This document shows positions 1-10,408 of a DNA stretch of 64,000 bases, piece by piece. Each line of letters opens with the position of its first letter. Within the stretch, counting starts at the first letter, position 1. The stretch covers positions 248,001-312,000 of the forward strand of contig QJPP01007585.1 in NCBI GenBank assembly GCA_003996215.1, in the 5' to 3' direction. The notes under the pieces are model-generated. The model saw only the letters and a list, made by a program, of their open reading frames with translations, was not told the origin of the DNA and made no database searches. The stretch comes from Jaltomata sinuosa. Its lineage: Eukaryota > Streptophyta > Magnoliopsida > Solanales > Solanaceae. Position numbers and translations under genes: made by a program.

Positions 1-3000
1 ATGTAATTAAACAAGTAAAACTTTATTTTAAAACAAGTATTTAAGCCAATTTAATTACTAAAATCTAAGTGAGAAAATCATGCATGAATTAACGCAAGTA
101 AATAAATAAACGAAAAAATCAGATAAGCAAGAAGTCAGAAGTGACACAATGATATAGGAAAAGAGACCTAATTACTAAGTGACTTAGTTAACTACCCCAA
201 ACAAATAGAAAGAAACAAACTTAGGTTAATTTTAACCTATTCGGATCAGCGCCCGGCTTATTATCGGAGACAATTCCAAAGACATTGTCGTATTCTGCTC
301 GGGTCGATTTCCATCATATCCGTCTATCTACCCGCCTAAGTTGATTATTAAGATTATTATCCTGAGAGCGCACTAAACAAATGAAAAATACTAACGCGTC
401 TTAAGATGCTTACCCGTCCCAACTTAATGTCCAAGAGGCATTTGGACTTACTATTTGGGTATGGGTCTAGACAAATAAAGTCTTAGGTTTCTTAATTAAA
501 CACGAAAAGCGTCAAACAAAACAAGGAGGACTTTACTGCAAGTAGCACGTAATTATCTCAAATAAGCCTCTTAATTAATTAAAGGATTAACACATCTCAC
601 ACAATTAACATCCTTATTGATTGCACCTATAGCCACAATTTTAATGGTTTGACATGCAAAACTCATCAATTAAAAATCCATGGGCAAAGTTTCTGGTTAC
701 TTGATATGCTGAGAACACAATCAATCTCTCAAACAAGGTAATTGATAATTTAACATGCTGAAATTGATAGCCAAATAATTTAGTATGCTGAAATCAGTTT
801 TAACCTGGGCGTGATCTAAACTGATTTTAAAGTTTAAGATATGGTGACTAATTTATTTAAAGTGCTGAAACTGATTAACTAATTGACATGCTGAAAATTT
901 GTTTAGTCCTATAGGCATAATCTCTATTTTTAACTTGCAAAAATAACTAATTTAATCATGCTGAGACTGATTTTAATATACTGAATTAAATTTGACAGAT
1001 TTAAACATGCTGAAAACTGAAACTAACATGCTGAAATGGTTCTAACCCATAGGCGTGATTTCTAATTTTAATGGAACTACTTTAAATCCTATAGGCATGG
1101 TTTTTAATTACTTAAATGAAACTGAATCAATACTATAAGCATGTTGACTAATTAAATATGCTAAAGCAGGTTTAAGCCTATAACCGTGATATTAGTTATC
1201 TTATATGCTAAAAACTAATTTAATTCTATAAGCAGGGTTTCTAATTTACAGCTAAAACAGATATTGATCATATAAGCACAGTTCCTAATTTAATACAAAG
1301 AAAAACTGAAACTGATTTGAATACTACATGCATGATAGCTAATTGTCATATTAATTAATAGGCAGAAATCACAAATAACTGTAAGAAGAATTGGAAGTTA
1401 TATGAGCATGCGGAATTGTAAACCATTTTTTTTAATATGCAAGGCTACTGCGAGCATGCTGAGAATTACAAATATGCTAGAGATTAAATAAATACCTATA
1501 GTCATGCTTTCTATGTCTTCAATTAGATAAAAGCAGGTAGCACGTAGTTTGCCCCTCCCCATAGCAGTCCCCCTAAAGTATTTTATTTATTATCGAAGTT
1601 TATACAATAATTATTACAGACCAATGGATGAACGAGAAAATAAAATAAGACAGATCTAAGCTTTGGAGACTCTCAAATCTCGAGCAATTCTTCACTGTGT
1701 AACCATCTTCTAATAGAAACCTGTTAAATATAGCATAGGATTCGGAAGATCCTAGTATGATCCATGAAACTACCCTCGACATGTCAGAGTTCCTGAGAAT
1801 CTCAAGGATTCTAGGCAGTGCTTATGTCGAGGCATGGGAATACATTAGGACCTCCGTATTCCGCAAAATACAACGGAAACAAAACCAAGCCAGAAGCAAA
1901 GGTAATCATATAAACCAACCAGTCAAACAACATAAGCCAACTAACAAGTTCATGCTAACAAGGGTTTAATGCAAACAGAAATATAAGTTCTAAATTGACA
2001 TCCTACAGACATGCTTTTATAAACAAATCACAGAACAGTCATGGCTAAACACAAATGGATACATATTCCAAACTAAAGGTAAACATGCATATGAATTGAA
2101 ATCTGCATCGATAAAACACTAACCAATTATCCGCAAACAACAGGAAATATTCAAAGCCTTTACGATCAGCAATAAGTAGCCTTTATCAATCAAGAAGAGA
2201 AGTTAAAAATATGAGTAGTAGTGTCTGTCAAGTCTGAGTGATGTCAATTCTGGATCCTTAATATAGAGGAGAAGAGTTGTTTAAATAGTCTTAAAACCTC
2301 AATCAACAAAGAGAAACAAAGGAAAGAAAATCACCCAACATCCGCTAATCACAAGATCCATTTCTAATATAAGGTGACATACTCAATTAGGTGTGCAACA
2401 ATCAAAGTTTACCATAAATATTAAATCAGTCCCTGCTGAATAAAGGAAAATAAATCATTTAACATGCTAGACTTACCATAAGTATGCAAGTAATCAAAGC
2501 TGACCAACACAGTTATGAAAACTAAGCCAAATCAATGAGGTGTAAACAAACAAAGCCAATAAATGAGGTGTAAAACAAAGCTATGAATCAACAATATTAA
2601 ATTACCACTCGTTAGTCTAAAGGAGGTTAATGAGAATCATGAAAGATTTCCCTCAATCCCAGTGATCAAATAACATCAATTTACCATAAAAATAAGTCAA
2701 GACTTAAGAAGAAAGAGTTGTCACACGCTTGGAGAGCTAACCATACGAGAAGGGGATCCCAAGTTGCCATTTTAATATATAGAGAATTTGTAATGAGTCT
2801 GACTTGAGCAGGGAATAAACAGATAGGCCAAATTATCACATAATCCGAATCAAATCAGCTGTAGCACAAAGAAATGACATTTCTTAAGGAATAACCTGCT
2901 GCCCAAACTGTTCAAATTAGGCATTTATCATGCTTGGAGATAATTTTCAGACGACAACATTCAAACATAGACGAACATTAATAGATAAATATTAATCAAA

Positions 3001-4409
3001 GTTTAATACAAAATTCACACCAATATTAAATCAATGAGTCAGCTTGAAAGAAAAAATCAAGCGTTGAGATGGAGGGCAATCAATTGAGCACAAATGAATA
3101 TCAAATATCATACCGGATACGAATTCAAAGAAATCCATAATTAAAATGATTTCTGATGCAAATCGTGAACAGAGGTTGACGGGCGATGAACTCAACGTCC
3201 TCGTCAGAGGAGATAAACCATTGGGGTTTTTGGGTCTTAATGACGGAGAAGAGGGTTTATCTGGATGGTGGGAGAAGCGAAGTGGCGGCAGTGGGCAGCC
3301 GCCCATCGGTGTGGAGGGAAGAGAGAGGAGAATGGGGTGACGGGGTTGTTTGTGGTGGTGTTTGGTAGTAGGAGATGGTGGCTGTCGGTGGAGATGAAGA
3401 GGGGAGTGAAAGTGGTTGTGGGGTTTTGGTGGTGGTGCCGGCGATGGGAGGACGGCGAAGGGAGTTTGTTTGGTGGGGTTGAGAGAAACGGAGAGAGAGA
3501 GAGGCGGCGGGATTTGCTGGACCACCACGACTAGTCGTTTGTCGGTGGCGGTGTGGTGGCGAAGAAAGGAGAGGAAGAGGAGAGAAGAGAGGTGGATGGG
3601 GTTGTGGTTTTCGCCGGAGAAGATGGTGGCGGCGGTGGAGGCATTGAGAGAGAGAAGGAGAAAGGAGGTGAGGGTGATGGGGGTGGCGTTTATGGTGGTG
3701 GCTGGCGGAGAGAGAAAGGGGGAAGTGGAGCTTGGGGGGTGAGGGGTTGAGGCGGCGGTTGGTGGAGGGTAGAAGTGATTTAGGGTTTTAGTCTTAGGGT
3801 GAGGGGTAGTTTAAAAAGGAAATAAAGGGGAGAGTTGATCCTGGCCATTGATCACATTTGATCAACGGTTGGGATTAGATCTGATGCGGGTCGGGTTTTG
3901 GAGTGGGTCAAACGAATTTGGATAATTGAAATTGAAATGGAGCATTTGAAATTGAGTCCGAATTGACTCAATTTTAGGCTAGAATTGAAATAAATTGAAT
4001 AAAAGGAGGCTAGAATTTAAATAAATTGGGAAGAAAATTAAAATTGGGCTGCTATTTAATAAATAAATAAACTACTACGTATATAAAATTCAGTAGATAA
4101 AATAATAATTAACGATAATTATCAAAAGATAAATTATTTTAAAAAGAATAAATTACGTATATATATTGTACGTAAAATAAATGACATGTAATATCATATT
4201 AAATTTATGGGAAAATGGTAATAATATGAAATAAATTATATATTTAAAAAATTGTATACGAATTTAAAAGTATCACGATGACGATAAAAACGCGATTTAC
4301 TTAGTAAATAAAAGCAATATGCGAGGAAAATTAAGCTTTAAAAATAAGAATAACTAGTAAAATAACAGCCCAAGAAAGGTTTTAGGGAGGTCAAAATTGG
4401 GTGTCAACA
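1..4409 (-). repeat. 3' LTR of the Ogre-like element (partial)
   Basis: This segment matches 10708-15116 almost base for base. About 30 substitutions and two single-base indels were counted by eye over 4.4 kb (roughly 0.7 percent). About 299 bp of the LTR lie off the left edge. On the minus strand it begins TGTTGACACCC at 4409. The part at 3170-3790 is G-rich on the plus strand (GGTGG, GGAGAGAG runs). On the minus strand that becomes a proline-rich open stretch (3528-3031), probably transcribed leader and not a protein. The part at 690-1480 is a degenerate repeat of catgctgaaa and cctataggcatg motifs. No gene is seen in the LTR. Confidence 0.93.
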
Positions 4410-4425
4410 GCTGCCCCTTCCTTGC
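4410..4425 (-). other. Polypurine tract of the Ogre-like element
   Basis: The minus strand reads AAGGAAGGGGCAGC immediately before the 3' LTR start (TGTTGACA). Its position and purine content fit the plus-strand primer of an LTR retrotransposon, and it fixes the element's orientation. Confidence 0.75.
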
Positions 4426-4983
4426 TCGGGAATGAAGGATGAATTATCGGGCAAGGAACGTTGACTTAGTAGCCAATTTTGTCCGATCGGAGGCGTAGCT
4501 CTTCGAAATCGGAGAAACAAAGGGGGAATTATAAAAGAGCTGCAGCCGAGACTTCGGTTTCCAAGTCGCCTACATATCCCTGTTTTTACGGGAATCAGGC
4601 CATGTGTAGTTCTATATTTAGAAACGGACGAGGCTTCTAGAGAAGGTATACAACCGAACTTCTGGACGAAGACGTAGTTGGCACGAGTTGATGAGATTTG
4701 AGCGGTTAGCTGGGAATAGCACGCGAGCAATGGTCCCGTGTTGGTGATATAAGGATAAGAAAGGTTGTGTTTTGGAAGCGAAGACGATGGTTAATCTCGT
4801 TTCTTGGCTTGTTCAGCTTTCGGTGCCTGTAATTTCTATTATCACTAGATAAAAGATTAACATTTAAATAATAAATAAAGTAAAACATGATGCAGGTTCC
4901 CTTTAAGACTATGGAAGGTTGCTTAAGACGGTAAAAATGATGTCTTTAGCGATGATATCTCAGGGTCATGATACGTAAAATTT
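4426..4983. other. 3' untranslated region with conserved fold-back motif, copy A
   Basis: No gene is seen here. The stretch 4567-4613 repeats, with changes, the motif at 6913-6958: a CTACA arm, a CCC/GGG inner arm and a TGTAG arm around GGGAATCAGG. The short open frames here are incidental. Confidence 0.5.
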
Positions 4984-5159
4984 AATCCTCGGGCCATGAA
5001 ATGATGTCCGCGGGCCATGAAAATGATGCCTTTAGACGATGACGCCTTTGGAGCATGATGAGCAGAAAGTGAATCCTTAGGCCATGAAATGATGTCTGCA
5101 GGCCATGAAAATGATGCCTTTAGACTATGACGCCTTCGGGGCATGATAAGCAGAAATTA
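4984..5159. repeat. 88-bp tandem duplication
   Basis: Two head-to-tail copies (4984-5071 and 5072-5159) each begin aatcct and contain ggccatgaaatgatgtc, ggccatgaaaatgatgcc and a gcatgat-agcag end. Inside each unit the ggccatgaaa motif occurs twice, so the unit itself grew from a shorter one. It lies next to the large minisatellite. Confidence 0.8.
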
Positions 5160-5232
5160 AAGAGAGCGTATCTGTTTTAAGTGGCATAGCATGACGTTTT
5201 GGCAGAATATTTTTTCCATGGTAGCTTGTCGT

Positions 5233-6300
5233 GATTCGATGCGATCGCGGGCTCAATGTAGTTTCGGGCACAATGCAATTCTCGGGCCAAATGCAATTCT
5301 CGGGCTCAAAATGCAATCTCGGGCACAATGCAATTCTCGAGCCAAATGCAATCTTGGGCTTAATAAAAATTCTCGGGCGTAGTGCGATTCTCGGGCCAAA
5401 ATGCAATCTCGGGCACAATGCAATCTCGGGCCAAATGCAATCTCGGGCCAAAAAATACAATTGTCGGGCCAAATATAATTCTCGGGCCAAATGCAGTCTC
5501 GGGCAAAATATAATTCTTGAGCCAGATATGATTCTCAGGCTTAATGCAAGCTCGGGCCAAATGCAATTCTCGGGCCAAATATAATTCTCGAGCCAGATGT
5601 AATTCTCGGGCTTAATGCAATCTCGGGCCAAATGCAATTCTCGGGCTCAAATGCAATCTCGGGCCAAAATGCAATCTCGGGCACAATGCAATCTCGGGCC
5701 AAATGCAATCTCGGGCCAAAAAATGCAATTCTCGGGCCAAATATAATTCTCGGGCCAAATGCAGTCTCGGGCCAAAGATAATTCTTGAGCCAGATATGAT
5801 TCTCAGGCTTAATGCAAGCTCGGGCCAAATGCAATTCTCGGGCCAAATATAATTCTCGAGCCAGATGTAATTCTCGGGCTTAATGCAATCTCGGGCCAAA
5901 TGCAATTCTCGGGCTCAAATGCAATCTCGGACATGATGCAATCTCGGGCCAAAATGCAATCTCGGGCTCAAATGCACTTTTCGGGCAAATATAATTCTCG
6001 AGCCAAATATAATTCTTAGGCATAACGCAAGCTCGGGCCAAATGCAATTCTCGGGCCAAATATAATTCTCGGGCCAAATGCAGTCTCGGGCCAAATGCAA
6101 TTCTCGGGCCAAATATAATTCTCGGGCCAAATGCAGTCTCGGGACACATATAATTCTCGGGCAAAAAATGTAATTCTTGGGCCAAATATAATTCTTGGGC
6201 CAAATGTAATCTCGGGCCAAAGTCATCTCGGGCATAATGCAATCTCGGGCCGAATGTAATTTTCGAGCCAAATATAATTTTTGGGCTTAATGCAATTCTT
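5233..6300. repeat. About 1.07-kb minisatellite, 16-18-bp unit, 268-bp higher-order period
   Basis: Dozens of copies of a 16-18-bp unit built on TCTCGGGCCAAATGCAAT run head to tail. Common variants are ATATAAT for ATGCAAT, GGCTTAAT, GAGCCAGAT and GGGCACAAT. A block of variants repeats with a 268-bp shift: the rare gcagtctcgggc ... ttgagccagatatgat run is at about 5493 and again at 5761. All three minus-strand frames are open over long parts (118-170 codons), giving Leu-Ala-Arg-Glu or Trp-Pro-Glu-Asn-rich repeats. This comes from the unit and is not evidence of a protein. Tandem repeats upstream of the 3' LTR are known in Tat/Ogre elements and can seed satellite DNA. Confidence 0.93.
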
Positions 6301-6656
6301 CTTTGAGGGGATAGAGTAGCTTAGCTTTCTTGCCATATTTTGATGACGGTGTTTGCCTTGATGCTGCTGAGACAATTCTCGGATTTGTACCTGCTAGTTC
6401 TGCGTTCAAAGAAAAATTGTTAATTTGTAAAAAGGGGAGGTTGATTTGTGCATCTGCTCTTGGGTGCATCTGTCCTCCTTGTTATGTGTCTGCGTGCCGT
6501 CGCACTCTCTTCGGGCACTCGCTCGAGCAGATAAATGAATGATCTTTGAAATAGAATTTTGAGATAACTTGCTTTGAAAAGGGAAATCATAACCCGTGAC
6601 ATGCTTTGAGACATCACAACATCTTATTATCTTTGCGTTTGGAGTGCAGCTCCGAT
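6301..6656. other. Untranslated stretch of the Ogre-like element
   Basis: No gene is seen. Overlapping short open frames exist on both strands without recognisable domains. The stretch links the minisatellite to the hairpin row. Confidence 0.4.
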
Positions 6657-6841
6657 GAAATTTTTGAGGGTTCTCAAAAAATTTCGGCCCCAGTGTAGAA
6701 CTTGTCTCTCGGCTAGAAAATTTTGTAGAATGAGCGATCGCTTGCTGCGAATTTTGAGGTTCCCTCAAAATTTCCTGCCCCAGTCTTACGATTCATGGTA
6801 ATGCTTTTCAGATGGAATTTTTGAGATCCTCTCAAAAATTC
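6657..6841 (-). other. Row of three A/T-rich hairpins, each preceded by ACTGGGGC
   Basis: Three fold-backs lie at 6657-6685, 6749-6774 and 6815-6841. On the minus strand each is preceded by ACTGGGGC. The arms are of the form GAATTTTTGAG / CTCAAAAATTC with 3-4-nt loops. The third has a perfect 12-bp stem (GAATTTTTGAGA, loop GGA). T- and A-run lengths track one another (about 6/5, 4/4 and 5/5), and the base pair inside GAG/CTC is G:C in the second and A:T in the third. Paired changes of this kind suggest that RNA folding is maintained. The row lies between gag and the 3' LTR. Function is unknown; packaging, dimerisation or RNA stability are guesses. Confidence 0.75.
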
Positions 6842-6912
6842 TGCCCCAGTTATAATGCTTGATAGAGGGAAAATGAAAGGTTTTATTATGATAAGACTGA
6901 ACTCCATAGGAG

Positions 6913-6958
6913 CGCCTACGTATCCCTCTTAAACGGGAATCAGGTCGAACGTAGTTCC
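6913..6958 (-). other. Conserved 3' fold-back motif, copy B
   Basis: On the minus strand, CTACGT pairs with ACGTAG around a CCC/GGG inner stem and the shared CTGATTCCCGT core. Copy A at 4567-4613 has CTACA/TGTAG at the same place, a G:C to A:T paired change. The same kind of motif is familiar from Solanaceae Tat-type elements, but its role is not known to me. Confidence 0.55.
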
Positions 6959-7073
6959 TTTTACAAGGTAAGGAAGCACAACAGAAATAACTTTCTCTTA
7001 ACTTCTCAGATGCAGTATCCTTTGACGGCGTCGGAATTGATAGGCTTGGGCCACACTTCACCGTCCATTTCTG

Positions 7074-8906
7074 CTAGTACGAGTGCTCTACCATCTGAGC
7101 AACATCCCCTTCTTTCTTGATAACCCAAATAGAGCCTTCTAGATCCACTGCCTCTCCAACTTCCAACATGTTGACCTGATGATTTGGGAGCGGATTGTTG
7201 GTGACATTCGGAGCTGGGTCTTTCAACTGAATAACATTTGTATCAATTAACCTCTGAATTCGATCCTTCAATGAGCGGCATACTTCAGTAGTATGTGAAC
7301 CTTTCATCCCTGAATGGTACGCACAGACTTTGTTAGGGTCATACCATTTGGCCTGAGTGTCTACAGGTAAAGCGCGAACGGGAGTAATGAGGCCAGCTAC
7401 CCTCAACCTTTCATACAACTGGGCAATTGGTTCAGCCAAAGGAGTATACTGCTTGACCGGCCTTTTCTCGAAATTGGCTCGGGGTCTGTAATTTGGATTA
7501 GGTGGGGGAGATTGGAATTGAGAAGGCTGGGCACTATAAACGGGGTGAGAGGGGATTTGGTATGGGTATGTAGGCATTTGATAAAGAGGGATAGGGTATG
7601 GAGATTGTTGGTATAGTGGAGGGTGGGTTGTAGGCGTTTGGGAAATGAGTGGTGTTTTGAAATCTTGTGCCATCATCACAGTCTCCACTTCCTTTTTCTT
7701 TCGGTTTTCAGAAATTCCGCCAGATTGTAGGGACTTACTGGTAGCCTGTAGAGCCTCCAAATTGATAATGCTACCACTTTTGATGCCTTCCTCTAGTCTT
7801 TCCCCGACCTGAATGATCTCGGCGAAACTCTTTTCCGTGATGAGCATCATCTTCTTATAGTACTGTGGTTCCTGGGCCCGAATAAAATAGTCTTTCATTT
7901 GAGCTTCGTCCATTGGAGGTCAGCTGGCCGCTTTAGCTCTCCATCTCAAGGCATATTCCCGAAACAATTCATTAGGTTTCTTCTTCAGGTTTTGGATGTG
8001 AAACCAATTTGGGGCGTTATCCATGTTGAATCCAAATCTTTCTACAAAATCGGAGACCATGTCTATCCATCTGGACCACTTTCTGGTATCCTGCTCAATG
8101 TACCAGGTTAAGGCCTCCCCGGTAAGGCTTCTCATGAACAGCTTCATCCGTATTTTCTCATCTCTTCCTACTCCCACCAGCTTATCACAGTACATTCTCA
8201 AGTGTGCTTTGGGATCCCCGATCCCGTTGAATAACTCAAATTTGGGAGGTTTGTACCCCTCCGGTAATTCAACATCTGGGTGCATACATAGGTCTTCATA
8301 ATTCAGACCCTTCACCCCTCTAATGCCCTCTATATGTTGCAGTCTGTTGGTGACCTGCTCCAGCTTTTCGACCATGTTCTGTATTAACCGATCTTTTTCT
8401 GAAGGCTCTGGCTCAAGCTGGTGCTGAACAAAAGGAGCAGTTTCCACGTATATGGGGTTTAGGTTATGATTTCCCGGGACGTGGGTAGGGACTATATTTG
8501 GAGTGGTTTGGGAGTTTTGTGGAGCTGAGAGGGTAGGATATTGTGGTGGAGGACATTGGCTAGTCCTTGGAAGAATGTAAGTATGCTGCAAGTCATTTTG
8601 TGGTTGCGATATATTGGGTATGGTTTGGAATTTTGCGGCGGTGTCGTCCTCGACCGTCAGGTCACGAGGACTGTTCAAAGTGAAGGACAACTTGGCCAAA
8701 TTACGAACTTGTGCCAGTTCATCCTGTAAGTCAAGGATTCTTTGCTCCATTCATAAGATCAGCTCATCACGGTCTCCACCAACACTTTCTGAGACTTCCT
8801 TACTCTTACTAGCACTATTGTCACCCATTTTATCTTTTCTTTCACGATTTGGACTCGGAGGAGGAGGAGGAGGAGTCCCTTTCGATCTAGTATGATATCC
8901 CAGCAT
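7074..8906 (-). pseudogene. gag: gag of the Ogre-like element, two in-frame UGA codons
   Basis: The frame starts at ATG 8906 with a Pro-run and a charged region. It is interrupted by TGA at 8751-8753 directly before ATG 8750, then runs to a second TGA at 7920-7922 and on to a stop at 7074. Both breaks are in frame, leaving otherwise 611 codons. The central part (LPEGYKPPKFELFNGIGDP, then W-Y-E and ERFGFN stretches) is a plant Ty3/gypsy retrotransposon gag core. The C-terminal half is Pro/Tyr/Gln-rich, ends with CAYHSGMKGSHTTEVCRSLK (a C-x2-H-like metal-binding remnant) and contains NPLPNHQVNMLEV. Gag would form the particle shell and bind RNA. Protease and the rest of pol are missing after it. 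ATG 8750 could be the real start. Confidence 0.82.
7080..7109 (-). other. tRNA-Ala-like 5' half at the gag 3' end
   Basis: Read on the minus strand, the segment GGGGATGTTGCTCAGATGG followed by TAGAGCACTCG matches the acceptor arm, D arm and A box of plant tRNA-Ala with about two mismatches in 30. The anticodon and T arms do not follow, so it is not a tRNA gene. It supplies the last codons of the gag frame (reading ...GDVAQMVEHSY) and sits where pol should begin. This fits a tRNA piece captured at the deletion junction, or a truncated tRNA-derived SINE. Confidence 0.6.
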
Positions 8907-9245
8907 GCACAAATCAACCTTTGGGAAGGGAGTAAGAGTAAGAAAGAAACCAAGTTAGTAGTAAGATATTTATTCTAAAGATAAACACATTGATTGCGAA
9001 AAAATAAACGTCCTAAATGCAAGGGACCTCGTTGAGCCAGAGGTAGGCCTAAAACGACACATATATGATTCAGGACATTTTAATCCAAGCCAAGCTTTAA
9101 ATATTAGTCAGAGTTTAGAGTCAGATAATAAACGAAGTAAACCATTTATTAAATCAAATTTTGATCTACCATAATTCTTTGCGGAAATGGAAAAACAAGA
9201 AAGTAAAGCTAGGGGAAAGTGGGATGACAAGGGAAAATCCTAAAT

Positions 9246-9506
9246 TCAGAAGCCTCCAATCTCTTCCACGGTCGGTGCTAACTCAAAGTCGCTAAACTTG
9301 AAAACGACCCTTTCAGGGTCCCGAAATTGCAACAAAGCCTTGATCAAATACCGATCTGGAGCTACATAAATCAAAGAGGTCAGGAAACCCAAGGACCGAC
9401 GAATCTCTTTACCATGTTCTTTCTTCGTATCTTCCCACCATCTCCTTAATTTGTGGGGAACACCCACAACCATCCTAGTGTTGGGAAATGCCGGTGTGCC
9501 TTCCAT
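9246..9506 (-). pseudogene. Fragment of an upstream ORF with a plant retroelement domain
   Basis: An 86-codon frame begins MEGTPAFPNTRMVVGVPHKL and contains RRWWEDTKKEHGKEIRRSLG and then LIKALLQFRDPERVVFKFSDFE before ending ELAPTVEEIGGF. The pattern W-W...LG.L..L..V...LI.AL..F.DP...VF.F.D.EL.PT.EEI.GF is a familiar N-terminal block of plant retroelement-linked proteins (the DUF7745 / plant-mobile-domain type). This naming is from memory and was not checked. Only the first part remains; the normal continuation past the GGF motif is absent. It lies upstream of gag on the same strand, where Ogre elements carry an extra ORF, so it is probably the remnant of that ORF. Its function is unknown. Confidence 0.55.
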
Positions 9507-10387
9507 TCTACAGCCTGAAAGAGAAACAAAACAAACTTTTCTAAACTTCTTTCATATTAAACTGGCTTGGATTAATTTGTCATGATCACTTAGCACATAA
9601 TATGATTATTTGTCTTTGGATTGATGGGAACCCTTTGACAATAAGGAGGCTGCTAATTTCGCGGGTTGGCTCCTAGGGCCAAACCACCTATGGCTGATGC
9701 ATGCATGACTTATATAAAGGGGTAGATACAACACTATCCTAAGTTTCTGAGATTTGGATAGACACGGACATCAAGGTTTTCTATGCGAGGAGGCACGTGG
9801 TCACACGGTAGCAAAACTATCCGCTCACCCCACGTTTATGCCAACTCTCTAAAATGGGTATTTGAAAGAATTTTGGAGAAGTGCAAAGGCACAACTCACG
9901 TGTATAGTGTGTGAAAGTGTGAAGTTCCCAAGTGGGAGAGATATGAGCGGAATGACAGTTATGAAAAGCAGTAACATGTAGCATATAGTGAAAAACAGTA
10001 ACACATGAACAGTTTAACGAAACAATAACAACATAAATAAAGCAAGATCAAGAAATAAAAGTAAATAAATAAAGGGAAAGGAATAAATGCATCACGAGAT
10101 ATACTAAATAACTAGACAAAATAAATAATAAACTAATCATGAAATACTAGTAAGAAAACACGTAAGGAGAATAAGAAAAGATATTAACATGAAACAGACT
10201 CGATTATTTAAGGAAACAAATAAGGGAGAAAGGGAAAAGGGATTAATCATAAATTTTCCCTTTTGACGAAAAAAATAAAAAAAACAAAAAAAAAACAAAT
10301 TCAATCCTATAAAGGTAACAAAACAGAGATAAATAAAACACGAAATCCCACATAAAATACAAACCCGTAATGGTTAAAACCTAAAGA
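9507..10387 (-). other. 5' untranslated region of the Ogre-like element
   Basis: No gene is seen in these 0.9 kb between the primer site and the upstream ORF fragment. The part at 9990-10380 is A-rich with short aaataaa and aaacaaaa runs. Confidence 0.5.
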
Positions 10388-10405
10388 TCCCCAGCAGAGT
10401 CGCCA
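10388..10405 (-). other. Primer binding site, tRNA-Arg type
   Basis: The minus strand reads TGGCGACTCTGCTGGGGA three bases after the 5' LTR end. It begins TGG, as expected for pairing with a tRNA CCA end, and matches the tRNA-Arg-type primer site described for Ogre/Tat elements. Confidence 0.8.
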
Positions 10406-10408
10406 TTC

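Noticed and set aside
1600..1969. Frames of 60 and 70 codons repeated identically at 12307-12676
   Set aside because: Identity simply reflects the two LTR copies; no domain or conserved start.
3031..3750. Proline- or glycine/arginine-rich frames on both strands in the LTR (also 13853-14498)
   Set aside because: They arise from the G-rich block in the LTR, are in conflict with one another, and differ by frameshifts between the two LTR copies.
5125..6271. Five long minus-strand frames of 97-170 codons rich in Leu-Ala-Arg-Glu and Trp-Pro-Glu-Asn
   Set aside because: They are translations of the minisatellite in all three frames; openness follows from the unit, and no start context or domain supports a protein.
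7080..7109. A functional tRNA-Ala gene
   Set aside because: Only the 5' half is present; anticodon and T arms do not follow.
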